Of a stretch of DNA of 64,000 nucleotides, positions 39,656 through 51,698 are shown one piece after another. Origin of the DNA: Nitzschia sp. DOCU1 (Eukaryota; Bacillariophyta; Bacillariophyceae; Bacillariales; Bacillariaceae); assembly GCA_951394045.1 (NCBI GenBank), contig OX595991.1:2976001-3040000 (forward strand), read 5' to 3'. Each line of letters starts with the position of its first letter. Positions within the stretch are counted from its first letter, which is position 1. The translations under genes were made by a program, and so were the position numbers. Under the pieces are notes generated by a model. The model was not told the origin of the DNA and ran no database searches. It was given only the letters and a program-made list of their open reading frames with translations.

Positions 39656-41341
39656 ATGATGTTCAGTTCTTCCTGCAATGATGACGATAGCGGAAAGGAA
39701 GTCGGCTGCTCGTCGCTGGCGTCGACAGCGCCGAAGAATCGTCTTCATCGTCCCGATCCATCGTCCATTACTGTTGCGGCAGACGAGAATGAAGATTGGA
39801 TGGCAACTTGTGCCATTTATGGGGACTGTACCGAATCACGCCCGCTGCACCACATGACTACTTCTGCTACTGCTGCAAGTGGATTTTACGGTCGTGTCCG
39901 TCTTGCCATGTCGACGGAATACACCGCATTCTTTCGGGCCGTCGAAGACCTGGAGGGCTATTTTCGGTACTTCAAACTCTCTCAACCACCACAACTACAG
40001 CTTCAATTCAAGTACATGCTGCCTTTTGCAGGAGCAGCAGGAACTGATAACGAACAAGAAGATTTCAGTTCCGTCACACCCACGTCAGTGACGATTCAAT
40101 GGATCCACTATCCCCCAGAGTGGCCGGACCAGGACAAGAAGCCCTTTCTAGCTGCTATATGGGACAAGGCAAACACGATTCTGCGTGGTGATGATGATGT
40201 TGATGGCGGGGGTCTTTCTTTTGCAGTTTGTGAATACTGTGAGCATCTAGCTTTGGTGGAATACTCGGCGGCCGTGTCATGGCCCATTATTCATCAAGAA
40301 GATCCTTTTCGTCTAGTGAGACTGCCGGCCATGACGGATAGTCTTTATCACACTAATCATGGAACAAAGATTCATGTGTATCAAGAAGCTAGAAAGCTAC
40401 CACCGAGCTATCACAGCAGTACTCAATCCAAGTCGCAAAAAGCAAAGATCATTGACGCCAAGATGCTAGTCAATCGCCCTCGTCCAGCGACCATTGAAGA
40501 ATATGCCAGACAGGCTTTGTTGGACGAATGGAAACAATTATATGTCACAGATTGTCCCATTTGTTTTGACACAATGCCATATAGTGATGGCGTCATTCTT
40601 CCATGTCATCACTTTGTATGCGAAGATTGCATCTCGAGCCTCTTGCATTTCAAAGTGCAGGAACTTGCCATGTATCGGACGAATCCCTTTGCTTGTCCCG
40701 TCGAGACTTGCCGCCACGCGCTTCCAATCATTGGCTTTGTCAAGCACTTTTTACCCACAGAAGAAATGGATCAAGTTCGTCGATGGATCAAAGATATGAA
40801 GTATCCTCCTTGCTTTTCCTTGGATCGTTGCCTGTCCAAGCTTTGTGGCGCCATGGATTGCATGCGCCGTGTCACCAAAGACTCGACCAATGTCTATTGT
40901 GATCAATGCCAAAAACATTGGTGTGAACTTTGTTTGAAACGCCTACAAGAAGATGGTACAGAACACAACAGCGCCAATAGTAGTAGCAAGGGTGCCGTAC
41001 AAGAACACACCAAAGAACGATGTGAGGATACCGTTGCTTGGCAATTCTGCAAACGCTATCTAGCCGCATCCGAAGATCAAAAGCAAGCTTGCGAAGCCAA
41101 ATATCCTTGGATTGTTTCGTATGCACACGCTAGACAGCATGATGGCGACGCCATGACTTGGATTTTGCAAAATGGACAAGTGTGCCCCAACTGTGCCATT
41201 GGCGTGGAACGTATTGAAGGATGCTTTCATATGCAATGTCCGACTTGTGCCACCCACTTTTGCTACGAATGCGGCGATGAGCTCTTTCCTCCATACTACG
41301 GTACACATCATTGCTGGGAACGAACACAATTCAATCTATAA
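39656..41341 (+). CDS. RBR-type E3 ubiquitin ligase with N-terminal RWD-like domain
   Basis: 561 aa. Moves ubiquitin from an E2 to its own RING2 cysteine and then to a substrate. Seen: an RWD-like region at about 80-185 (YPPEWPDQDKKPF resembles the RWD YPxxxP turn); RING1 from CPICFDTMPYSDG to CPVETC (about 301-352); IBR around VYCDQCQKHWCELC (about 412-425); RING2 CPNCAIGVERIEGCFHMQC (about 509-527) followed by CATHFCYECGDEL. The Cys in CPTC after HM is the expected thioester position. The C-terminus is short, without an Ariadne domain, as in RNF14/RNF25-type ligases. Complete in one exon. Confidence 0.9.
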   Translation: MMFSSSCNDDDSGKEVGCSSLASTAPKNRLHRPDPSSITVAADENEDWMATCAIYGDCTESRPLHHMTTSATAASGFYGRVRLAMSTEYTAFFRAVEDLEGYFRYFKLSQPPQLQLQFKYMLPFAGAAGTDNEQEDFSSVTPTSVTIQWIHYPPEWPDQDKKPFLAAIWDKANTILRGDDDVDGGGLSFAVCEYCEHLALVEYSAAVSWPIIHQEDPFRLVRLPAMTDSLYHTNHGTKIHVYQEARKLPPSYHSSTQSKSQKAKIIDAKMLVNRPRPATIEEYARQALLDEWKQLYVTDCPICFDTMPYSDGVILPCHHFVCEDCISSLLHFKVQELAMYRTNPFACPVETCRHALPIIGFVKHFLPTEEMDQVRRWIKDMKYPPCFSLDRCLSKLCGAMDCMRRVTKDSTNVYCDQCQKHWCELCLKRLQEDGTEHNSANSSSKGAVQEHTKERCEDTVAWQFCKRYLAASEDQKQACEAKYPWIVSYAHARQHDGDAMTWILQNGQVCPNCAIGVERIEGCFHMQCPTCATHFCYECGDELFPPYYGTHHCWERTQFNL

Positions 41342-41440
41342 TCCATCGACAGCAACAGCAGACTTGGGGGTGGCGTGGGCAACGCAATAGCAAATTTAGA
41401 ATAAAAGCAATATAGACTACACCTAGAATCATTCCATTGC

Positions 41441-42832
41441 CTACTCCGAGTAGTATTGAGCAGCATCCTGATGCCCCAACAAGTACGCTGCTCGTTCCTC
41501 GGACCCCACCAATTCCACAAATCGTGGCATCCATTTGTAGATCTGGTAGTGCGCCGAATCCATTTTCCGATAGCGTTTATCTTGTTCTTGCCATAAATCG
41601 TAGGTGCGTCTGGAATCATTCCGAAAGCTATACCGTTCCCACGACCCTCGATAATGATTCAAACTCAAAAACGACTCGAGGTAGGTCACATCTGCCTCTT
41701 CACAAAAGGGACTAGGCAAGGGCCGATGGGGACTGACGCTTTTGGTTAAATTCTCCATGGACAGTTGACTCAAGTCAACCATCATCTTGCCACGAATTTT
41801 GCGCTTGACAAGAACGGGATGATCGCCTCGCAAGTACTGAAGGGTTTCTAGCCGCGACGTGTTGAGGATGCCTTTTGGCGAGTTCCAAGTTTCTACGGAA
41901 TGCCCCCCTAAGGGTCTCGTACCGTGATTCCATCTGCCCATTGGAATGCAGTTGGGAGTTGTGTAAAAATACCTGGTGAGATTCAAGACCTCCAGCGCGG
42001 TTAAGAATGAAGAGGAATTGGATCTCTGTTTTGTTCGTTCCAATGTCCGAAACATTTGGCTGCGCATTTCAATTGCGTCGAAATACAACCGATCGTAGTT
42101 CAAATGTTTAGCCCTCTGTCGTAGTTTTTTCTTTGCCAATTTGGTTTCCCAATGTGCTACACGATTAGGTACCACAAACTCATCGACATCAAAGTGACCG
42201 ACCCAAGTAATCTTTCGGTCATTCTCAAGCTTTTTGAAGAACTGATTGCATGCCACAGCAAAGGCGTTTTGCCTCTTCAAGAGTCGATCATGATCTGCCT
42301 TGGAAGTACCTATTTTGGCCATTTCCTTAAAGCGTCGGAGATCGGGTTTTCTCATGAAATCCTCATCCCGCCATAACCAGACTTGAATATCAAGGTTGGA
42401 CTGATTCCATCGATCCAATATTTCACGCGGAGAAGTCCGACTCTTCGGATCTTGGAGCACCAACAAATTGCGCAGGGGTAACGTAGTGAAATGATAAGCG
42501 ATCCATTCCGAAAGAATCATATTATCATCGGAAAAGGCAAAGCAAACGGCAATACCCTCTGAAGAGTTAAATGGCTGCTGTGGTAGTCGTGAATACTGCC
42601 CTGACGACGACGATACCGTTTCCAGAACATTGCGCCTGATGGTCTGAACGCCTATGCTTTCATTATTGACCAACATGAGTGGCGGGGTCTGAGATTCATT
42701 ATCGAGGATTGCGCGGTACAGTTGGTTCGTCATTCTACTTGCTTCTTGGAGTTGCCGAGTTACAAGTAACGACACCACTGTGCCCGTGAGGATTCTGGCC
42801 AGAAGTCGTTTTCCTCCTCTACCGGTAGCCAT
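41441..42832 (-). CDS. GT92-like (DUF23) glycosyltransferase, type II membrane protein
   Basis: 463 aa. Seen: a short basic tail, signal anchor (about residues 10-24), a stem, then a GT-A-type domain: VCFAFSDDNMILSEWIAYHF (GT92 opening), LLVLQDPKS, a variable region, and the metal-binding GHFDVDEFVVPN (about 212-222, DxD-like). Later conserved features are GGHSVETWNSP and LNHYRGSWE. This family adds galactose or related sugars to glycans in the Golgi. The frame is open 5' of 42832 but lacks an ATG, so I start at the ATG ahead of the anchor. It converges with the RBR gene at a distance of 99 bases. Confidence 0.8.
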   Translation of the reverse strand: MATGRGGKRLLARILTGTVVSLLVTRQLQEASRMTNQLYRAILDNESQTPPLMLVNNESIGVQTIRRNVLETVSSSSGQYSRLPQQPFNSSEGIAVCFAFSDDNMILSEWIAYHFTTLPLRNLLVLQDPKSRTSPREILDRWNQSNLDIQVWLWRDEDFMRKPDLRRFKEMAKIGTSKADHDRLLKRQNAFAVACNQFFKKLENDRKITWVGHFDVDEFVVPNRVAHWETKLAKKKLRQRAKHLNYDRLYFDAIEMRSQMFRTLERTKQRSNSSSFLTALEVLNLTRYFYTTPNCIPMGRWNHGTRPLGGHSVETWNSPKGILNTSRLETLQYLRGDHPVLVKRKIRGKMMVDLSQLSMENLTKSVSPHRPLPSPFCEEADVTYLESFLSLNHYRGSWERYSFRNDSRRTYDLWQEQDKRYRKMDSAHYQIYKWMPRFVELVGSEERAAYLLGHQDAAQYYSE

Positions 42833-43631
42833 GATGGCAAATGAACAGTGGAAGATTATACCATACAACAAGGAGGAGGATACCAATGAGATCAAGCGAT
42901 GGCAACCGGTAGCAGAATGCTTTCCGGATTTTCATTGCAATCAAAATGCAACGACAACGAAATGAAGTGTGGATGTCCTTGGTACATCGTACGAGTATCG
43001 TACGATACGAGTAATTTGAAAAGCGTAGTGCCTCGGCAAGTTTATGGTTATTTAGAAGTATGCTTTCCTCAGGCGTGTAGAAGAAGAATGGTCCAACGAA
43101 AACATTATCGTCCAACGAGTCCATTTTTACTCGCAAAATAACGCATACCGACATGTTATTTTTCTTAGGTCTGTACTGTGTACTGATACGTACGCGTGAT
43201 AAGATCGATGTCTATCGAACTATACAAGTAGCGTCTTTATACTAGAAACTGGCAAGGAAAAGTAGCCAGTACAAAGGAGCAAGCACAAATCGGGTGAAGT
43301 TAATCTCGTCCCAATCATCAACCTGTGTAGAGAAGTGCCTTGCTCTAGCATCGATGGATATTCGTTTCGGATGAGAACTTGGGACATCCAGACCCGTCGT
43401 CCCAGTCAGTCATTTCTGGACCATACAAAGACTCTAGAAACTGACACGCAAGTTGCTAGCAGTAGCCACATGCGCAAAGCGGGTGCCGTCTGACTCGCAA
43501 GCAATAATTTTAAGGCAGCATGTCGCTTGCCACAAAGTTTGGTTCCCACTTGTCAACCTAAACAGGAGAACCTCTCGCTCGACTTGTTGTGTATGTCGCA
43601 TACATGAATAGCATTTCTTCAATGAATTCGT
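42833..43631. other. Intergenic, nothing recognised
   Basis: 799 bases upstream of the GT92 gene and downstream of the four-helix gene. A TACGAGTATCGTACGATACGAG palindromic patch occurs near 43000; no gene is convincing. Confidence 0.4.
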
Positions 43632-44279
43632 CTAAGCGCAACAACAAGAATGGACTTCGTTGGCATAGTTTTCGGGAGTCATAATATGTCGTTTCATTTC
43701 TTGCAACAAGACGACATGGGCATAGACGCCCAATGTGTTCCACAGTAAGATGAAAACGTGGCCATACTTTGCTGCCAGGACAAACCCCACAGCGTACGAA
43801 ACCAAGGAAACTGTCACAAGGGGGACATGGAAACGAATAGCCCCCAATACACCACATGCCGATAGAATCATTTGACTGAACCACAGAAGTAATAACATTC
43901 CGACTGGAACCTGAGATAATTCTTGTTCATCCGCTTGCAAAGCATCATCCTCTAGTCGCTGGACTTTAGACGCCACAAATCTCACCAATTCTTCTGCCAC
44001 TAACAACAAAAAGGGCATGGTCACAGCCGCCAGAAATTGCAACGAATTCACAATCAACACGGCACGACGCGAGTCACAGCAAACACCGCAAATGACATGG
44101 CCTTGTTTCTGGGTGATACCAGCTGCAGCACTGCTCCGTCGATCTCCCGACACGCCATATGATAGCTCGGACTCTAATGCCGCCTTGGTGATAGTATGGG
44201 GGGCACTATTTCCCCAGTCGCCCTTCCACTCGCCCGTCAGGGTGGCAGGGTCATCGTTGTCGCCCAAGGCCGAATCCAT
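43632..44279 (-). CDS. Small four-helix membrane protein, unknown
   Basis: 215 aa. Seen: a hydrophilic N-terminus with Trp-Lys-Gly repeats (GEWKGDWGN), a Cys-rich loop CGVCCDSRRA, about four hydrophobic helices (about 76-98, 124-143, 148-166, 170-190), and a C-terminal HSCCCA, which offers cysteines for palmitoylation. No family recognised, though similar small tetraspanning proteins are common in diatoms. Confidence 0.6.
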   Translation of the reverse strand: MDSALGDNDDPATLTGEWKGDWGNSAPHTITKAALESELSYGVSGDRRSSAAAGITQKQGHVICGVCCDSRRAVLIVNSLQFLAAVTMPFLLLVAEELVRFVASKVQRLEDDALQADEQELSQVPVGMLLLLWFSQMILSACGVLGAIRFHVPLVTVSLVSYAVGFVLAAKYGHVFILLWNTLGVYAHVVLLQEMKRHIMTPENYANEVHSCCCA

Positions 44280-45087
44280 CTCAAATACTTTCGGTTCCTT
44301 CTGAGCAGGAACTATCGCTGCACTCTACTAGTTATAGAAAAAGCCCACCGTCAACAATCGAAGGCCACTTTGAAAGTGACCGATGCCGCCATCTGTCGAC
44401 CTGTCCTTGGGGTGGGATAGCTTCACAAGATGCCGCCACAGTGTGCAAAATTGCAGCGGTCGAAGGGGTCATCAATCAACACTTCGCTTTCAGTCGTCGA
44501 AGTCAGCAAACCACCCCCTGCCGCGCGCCGCCCCAAGAATTTTGCCACACTGTTTCGCACCAGTAGAAACCAGGGTTGACCGACAAAAAATGGCTGTACT
44601 ACTGAGTCCAGGTTGTGTCATAGAGGCCCCGCCAAAGAATAGAGATAGACAACCAGTGCAATACTCGACACCGAATGGACAAAATGATGGAAGGACAAAA
44701 TGGCATGAGAATGATGCCAATAAAATCGCGTGCGGGCGAGTTGGAGGGAGAGGCGGGTGGGCGCGATTTTGACGTCACAAGCAGTCGAGTCGGTCAAATT
44801 AGAGATCTTGCTACGGCGAAAGGACGAAAAGATTTTTGAGTCGTGTTCTGTGTCGACGATGTGAGATGATCACAAACATCAACTGAAATAGGATCGACAA
44901 CAATAGAGCACGAAAGTGGGGTGCTTGCCCCTTCCATTGACCATCCAATTCATAACTGTTGCCGAGAAAAGCCGCGTCGTTTCAGGGTGATAGGTTGTCG
45001 AAAGTCTACTAGGTTGACGACGACGACGAGTTGACTCTTTGGTTTCGATCTGAGTGCGACTAAGAAATCCAAGGCAAACCCTTCCAA
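44280..45087. promoter_or_regulatory. Divergent upstream region of the four-helix and VPS13-like genes
   Basis: 808 bases between head-to-head starts. A plus-strand ORF at 44383-44772 looks non-coding. No clear promoter box. Confidence 0.4.
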
Positions 45088-48000
45088 ATGTTTGCCTCGC
45101 TATCCAAGTACTCTCCAAAACAACTGTTGGCATCGTATTTGAGTAAGGCTTTGGCTCATTATTTTAACGTGGACCCCTCGAACGTTGAAACAAGTCTTGT
45201 CCATGACACCAAAGTGGTGCTGCGGGATGTGCAAATTCAGCCGCAAATTGTGGCGGAAACGTTCAGCCAGAAGTCACTCCAAGTTAGTGGAAACGTCGAG
45301 TCCATAGAATTTTCTTGGACTTGGGATTCCCAATCCTTGGTATCGAACGCTACCTTGACCATTCAAGGAGTTTCTATTCGAGTCAGCTTGGTCGAGCCTT
45401 CTGAGCACCCTCCCGAGTCGGAATCCGCACTGCTTGAGTCCGTCGAGAAGGAGCCCTCAACTACGTCAAACCCCCATGGAGAAGCTAGCAATCAAGATTG
45501 GAGAGCACGCTATCTTCAACAAATCATCGATCATTTGACGCTTGCAATTGCAGATGTGGAAATACGAGTTGATTTGCCGCAGCAAGATCAGGGCGAGGAA
45601 GCGTCACGAGAAAGCGCTTTAATGCTTCGGGCGACTGGAATGTCTTTGAAGACTGTCAACAAGATGTCCGCTTCTTCTAACAATCTAGCAGTGGTTCCAC
45701 CACCTTTCCTACAACAGGAGATGAGTGTCACATCACTAGAAGCTTGGATTCAAGAACAATGCCTTGATGATTCCGTTTCCGGGAACTTCTCATCGAGGAC
45801 GTGGGTTTTGGATCCATTCGGCTATTATGCTACTATTCAGCGTGTTTCGGGCCGACGGTTTCTTGACGGCGTCCTTTCAGGACTATTGATTCAAGGTATC
45901 CCCGAGGAGACCGAAGCGGCATCTACGATACGCTTACATGCTGGCGTCACTCAACTCACTGCTCTGGGTCGTTTGCAAGAAATTCTTCTATCCTTTGGGG
46001 ACACCCCAGTACAACCCAAGCTTCCTCCCATGCCAACTATGGATGATGATATAGACATTACAGAAGTGGCTCTTCAAATGTCAAAAAATATCCATAGCGT
46101 CTTGCGTCTACCTGTCCCCGCGTTGGAATTAGTCCTGGATACAAATGATACGACATTGCGATTCAGTCAGTGTACAATTCACTACTGCACCGATGGGTCG
46201 GAGCTTTCCATAGAGTGCACGAACGGCCTTTGGATGGAAGATACAGTGTTAATGCCGTTATCTTCTGGCACTGGTAAGAACCACCGTTGGCTGCTAGATT
46301 TTGTATCAAGGGACTGCATTCTGGATTCTGTCCCGGTGGCAGATAGCGCTGCTGACCAGGAAACGTATTATGACGCTGTCACTACGAATGCTGTATCCGA
46401 CGAAACTGCTGCTAGTATCAGGGAGCCTGCTGTTTTCACTTTCTTTGATGATAACCTGTTCGAAGTGGCTCTTCGTCTCGACATCCTTCGGAAACTTTGG
46501 GCGGGTATATATGTTCTCCTACCTCAAAGCACTGAGATCGCAGAGCATGCTGTGGCCGCTTATCATTCGGGAATGTCTCGTGAGGACGCCGAGAGAAAAT
46601 CATGGATTGTACGGACCAACGGTTCTATCAAGTTTTCGTTCACATTCGATGGGAATTCAAGAGAATCAGCAGAGGTCGTTGCCCGTTGCCCAGTTGCGAC
46701 TTTCGCAGAGGGCGGCGATGCTGGTAATCCTCCTGCAAGCTTCTCATTTGGGTGCCAAGGCATGACTTTTCGGTCCCAAACACACGGAGGAATAGTTCTT
46801 GTCGAACTACCAGCGTTCTCGGGTGACAGCCACCACCTGTCTTTAGCCGGCGCAGTCTTGGCATCTGCTCCGTCGACGGATGTTCTGCGGGATTTTCGAG
46901 AGGTGTGGGCTAAGATCTCAAGCGCCTTTTCACGCCCGGGTGATTTGGCATCTTCTGGGTTTGCCTCGGATTCTGGCGCCGTGTTCCAAGTTCCTTCGAT
47001 CGAATTGAAGGTGCAAACTGGTCCAGTCACGAAATTGGACATTTCTGATGTATTGATTTCTGCGTCATCAAGCACCATCGGCCTGCTAAAGGCGTCAGGG
47101 CCAGCTTTAAATGTGGAATGTAAAACCCTCCGATGTGTGCTTGACGAGAGGATTACTTTTGATATTGGTGAACTTTCAACTCTTGATCTTGGGACAGCTC
47201 TTGGGCGTCTCCAAAGGCCGACGTTGAATCTCAAGATTCAAGTTGCCGTCGGGGGGATGGTCAAGATTGTTGGGGACACGGTACACTTTGAGTGCCCAGT
47301 TTTGGCCGACCTTGTGGCTCAGAACATTGATGGTCAAGATGCAAGTGGCGATCCCCTTGGCGGCATCGATTTTCCAATTTCTTGTCAGGTTGGAAGGTTG
47401 ATTGTGATGCCAGAGTTTGGGCCCGGAAAACTAGGAGTCTGCCTCGATTCTTTGTGCTTCGAAGTTGTCAAGGAGAGGACAAGCTCCGGTAGAATGCGGC
47501 TTCGAGCGTCCTGCAAATACGTTCAAGGCCGAGGACCAATGCAGTCGGAAATTGCTTTGAAGGGATTGAGGATGGAAGCAACGGTGGATAGTACAAACTC
47601 TATTTCTTGTAGTATGGCAAGCACGACAGTGATGGAAATCACAACTCTCAGAGTTCCTGATGCGGCTCAGATCACAAAGCCTATTGGGAACTTCAATTGC
47701 TTGTGGGACGGAAGCGTATTTGACGTAAAATGCGATGCAGTCCATGCATTTTGCTTTGTTGATGCGCCAGTAGCGGGGTCACATGTTGGCAGTTCGCGGA
47801 GAGCTGGCGACCTACTTTCAATACGTTATCCTCTTTGTTTTGCGGCCGCATTGATACAGGTTGAAACCGGAAACGCACTTGATTCCCCATCGTATTCAGC
47901 CAATCTCTCAAACGTTGTAGGCGAAATACACCCTGCTACTCAGGAAACACAGTTGGTGGCCATGAGAGTTATGGTTGCCGAGTCGTCGCTTCATGGGACG

Positions 48001-51000
48001 AATTCAACTAAGCTGTCGGTGTCGGGGATAGCTCTATCCACAAAATGGAAACCCCACCTATCGGGTCATGATAAGTTTGCAGTACCAGGATTTGGGGAAT
48101 TGCACTTCGGTTCCTTTGAAGTCAACTCGTGCTCAGAGCTGAAAATGGATGGCATTGGCAGCCTGGTTCAACCATGTGAGCATTGCAAATTTTCCTATCA
48201 CAACGGCTCCCTTTCGATTGATCTTGGCTTGGTCCATTTCGATGTGCTGCAAGTAGCGTCAGTCCCATCGGACGGTGCCGACCGCAGGTGGGCAATGCCA
48301 CATGGATTTGATGAGACACCAATCCTACTTAGTGCCAGCGAGCTGCGACTGACCTCGATGACTTGCCAATACCATCACGGCGAGGAATAGTTTCAGGCGA
48401 CGACGATTTCCCTCCTTCGTATTTTGGTGGAATAGCGGAAGCGTCCCTTCACGTGGACAAAATTACGGACATGGCAATTACAGGTCGAGCTCGCCTTGCG
48501 ACTCCTATGACGGGCGTGATTCTTGCGATCAAGGATGGCGCTGTGGAAATGCGGATAGATCTCCTGAGTCTCGAAGCACTCCACATTACCCCCCAGCAGC
48601 ACATATGTGTCATCTTGCCAAGCGACCAAATCTCAACTCAGGCTGTCATTCTTCCCAACTTTCCACTGAGAATTCGAATAAACAGGATCTTGGTATCTGG
48701 CTCTGGACCGGTGGAAACGAGTTCGAGTGAAATGTGCATTGAATCGTTCAGCGTCCTCATACAGCATCAGATCGGTGGAGCCACCTCTGTTGACTTGGAA
48801 TGCTCTTTGGTCCACGCACTATTTTTCGGCCATACAGGGACTGTTGCCAGCGGCATCTCAGCAACACTGTCCACCACCGCCTTTGGGTCCGATGGCACGA
48901 CGGAACCAAATACTGATATCGTTTCAACCCACAGAATCTTGAATGGTTCAGTCGAAATTGCGATTATATCAGAACTTTTCGCGCCTTCAATCGGCTATTT
49001 GGCACACGAGCTTCGCAACACAAGCATGTCATATGGGTTGGCAGGTGCCAAAATCCAAATTGGTGAAGTTTTGATTCGAAAAGCGCGTGGCGAAGTCACT
49101 GAGCCTTATCAACTTTCGAGGGCAAGCACCACATTCTTATCTGTTCCCCTTGACATAGACATTCTAGGTTGCAGAATCGATATTGAAGAGATTGGGACGA
49201 TCGAATGTGGGAGGACTCGCGTCGAGTATCAGCTGGGCCTCCTCGATTCTTCATCGAACCACACGCAGTTGGAATTCGCCAGTGTGCACTGTCGGACTTT
49301 GTCTGGAGGTCTCCTGGAATCAAATACTGTGTCAATAGTCACACAGGCGCATTCGAGTGCAGCCGGGAGTGCAGGTAGCTTCTACTCCGTTCCTGGTCTG
49401 GGGTATGTGTCCACTGTTGTCATCAAAGTCGGCGAGGTTTCAGAATGTACCTATCCAGAGTTCGGGTCATTGGCGCGTCCCTTGAACTGCATCAGTGCAA
49501 AATTCGACACAGCCACCGGGGTCGAAATAGCGCTCGAAGATGTTGCATTCACCCGCGATATTTCGAATTCGAAAGTTTCTTCTGGGGGCACTTTAACAAC
49601 TGCCTGGGAGTTGCCATCGAACGTGAAATTGTCCGTTTCAAGCATGGCCATTGCTGACGTCAAGAAGGGACAGATTGTGACAACTTGGAAAGCTTGCACT
49701 CTCGCCATTTCTTTTGAGCCCGTCCTCGCCAAGATAGCAACGTCCGCCGAAGGCCCAGGTTGCGCCTTTTATGCGACATGCCGAGAATTGAGTTGTACGC
49801 AGTCGAAGTCAGAGTTGCAAGCTTCGAACTTAACAGCAAGTGGACTTTTGCAATTTTCGCTTCTAGACAGGATTGGGAATCTTGATATTGGAATCGAAAA
49901 TGCAACCTTGTCAGCAGATTTTTCTTCCGCTTTCTGGTCCAAACCCGATGAGATTGATGTCTCCGCTGAAATGTTCCTGAAACTTCCGTTCGTTGTCATT
50001 CAAGGCTTCAACCTGACTTTGAACGGAAACGGCCAACTAATTAGCTTGGAAAATGCGATTGTCTCGTGTAGTGCCTTGGAGGGCGACCGCCGCGCGACCA
50101 CTGAAAGCGTGACTTCCCATTTTGTCAAGATCGTGAAAGGTAGGATACCGTACCTTTTATCAAAAACTAACATTATTGGTTCAAATGTGGGCGACAACAT
50201 TGGCATGGTGGCTGGAAGCATGGTTCTGAACAATTCGTTGGTCGGTTCGACGGTGGGGGTGGCTGCACGAGATGCGGTTGGGGGAGCATTGACGATGGGA
50301 AAGGAGAGTCGCGGCGCTTCTTCAACCGATAAGTACCAGTTTGGTAGGTGCAAACGTATCGATTTGAGATTCGAGCGGGTTTCGGTTCTGGAATTGTTTC
50401 TCATCAAATCCTTGATTCGGCTAAAACAGGCGACTTTACAAGGGGAGTCGTTGCCTCAGCCCGTAGTGCGGTCCAGCGTGGGTCTCGCATGAGAGGGGAT
50501 GACAAGTATGTGGTAGGAGACTTCACGGCGGGGACAGCATCGGCGGCTGGCGAATATGCGAGTCAAAATAGAGTGCGATTGGCGGGTGCCGGTGGATCTG
50601 CCTTGGGCATGGTGGCGGGACTAGCAGTCGCTGGTCCCATTGGGTTAGTGGCTGGGTCGTTTCTGGGATCTTCGGCAGCGCAAAAGTCAATGAGATCAGT
50701 AGCTGGGGATCCGAGTGCCAACCGCGACGAAACAAAACCCGCGGCATCCCCGAGCAATCAAAAGAACAAGACTGACAATCAAACAATATCACATGTTGTG
50801 CCATTTGAGGCTGACATCCAAGCTGAGTGGGTTGGTGATGTCGCTGCTTCAGATCGAAGAGCAGTCATGGTGCAAGCTCAGGTCGTTTCAGGCGGTGAAA
50901 CGATTAGCACGAGCGTCCAAAGTCTGGACCTCCTATCCGACCATTTCGTTTCAAGTGTGGTAAATGCCGCTCCATCAACTCCTGTCAGCCCCCAAAATCC

Positions 51001-51686
51001 AAGTCCAACTGCCCGTCGGGCTGCACCTTGCAGCACAAATCAAGGCCTAGACTCCCAGTGGCCCATGAATGGCGGGACAAATCATCCACTTTCTCCAGAA
51101 ATAGCTATGTGCGCGCATCACCAAACAGAGCAGTTTATGACCGAAGGCCATTTACGGATAACACCGCCCGCTGATCCTCGAGCTGCATTCCAGTGGCCCC
51201 AAGTGGCCTCGTCCCAGCCATACTCTGTCTACGGCATGGAAGGTCATCAAGAGTTTGCTAGAAAGCAGCAGGCAGTGTGTCATCGTGACCCTGTTGCAAT
51301 GCTGAACGCCACCCGGGCTCGCCCCTCTGCTGTTGCTGCCGGCCCAAATAGCCATGTTCAAGCGCATGCAGCTGCCCGTGGTAGACCACAACAGGCTTCC
51401 GAAGAATCGCAAGGTTACCGGTTCGGTAAGTCATCAAATCTGTGACTTGACTTCCATTGCTGGCGCCATGCATACATTTCTCAAACCCGTGCTACCTCCC
51501 AGGCGACGTGACCCGCGGGATTATTGCCCGGGGCAAGCAGGTAGATGGAAGGGATGGACAAAGTGGCTACAAATTCGTAAGTGACTGTAATTCGGTGCCA
51601 TGTCGGTTCGGGCGAGGAAGCATAGATCGTCTAATCCGCATTTTCTATTATTGCAGGGGGACTTCACTCGCGGGCTGTTCCGATAG
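45088..51686 (+). CDS. VPS13/chorein-like bridge lipid-transfer protein, with one apparent frame break and three C-terminal introns
   Basis: The start MFASLSKYSPKQLLASYLSK...YFNVDPSNVETSL...LRDVQIQP resembles the chorein N-terminus of VPS13/ATG2-type lipid-transfer rods, followed by about 1700 residues of repeated beta-rich sequence with no membrane helix. Frame 1 ends at a TAG at 48388; an overlapping frame (from 48363) continues the same kind of sequence, so one base seems lost near 48363-48396 or a short intron is unrecognised. Clear introns follow: 50344-50429, 51426-51502, 51577-51656 (86, 77 and 80 nt, GT-AG). A Gly/Ala-rich hydrophobic stretch (LAGAGGSALGMVAGLAVAGP) and a Y-x-F-G-D-x-T-R-G motif occur near the C-terminus. 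The stop is TAG at 51684. Lipid transport at membrane contacts is inferred from the family. Confidence 0.7.
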
Positions 51687-51698
51687 CATTAAGATCTT

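Noticed and set aside
46563..47234. 223-codon minus-strand ORF inside the VPS13-like gene
   Set aside because: Antisense to a strong coding frame; no recognisable domain.
51577..51600. Reading through the last intron of the VPS13-like gene
   Set aside because: The frame meets a stop after a few codons, whereas the spliced form restores the Y-x-F-G-D motif and a clean stop.
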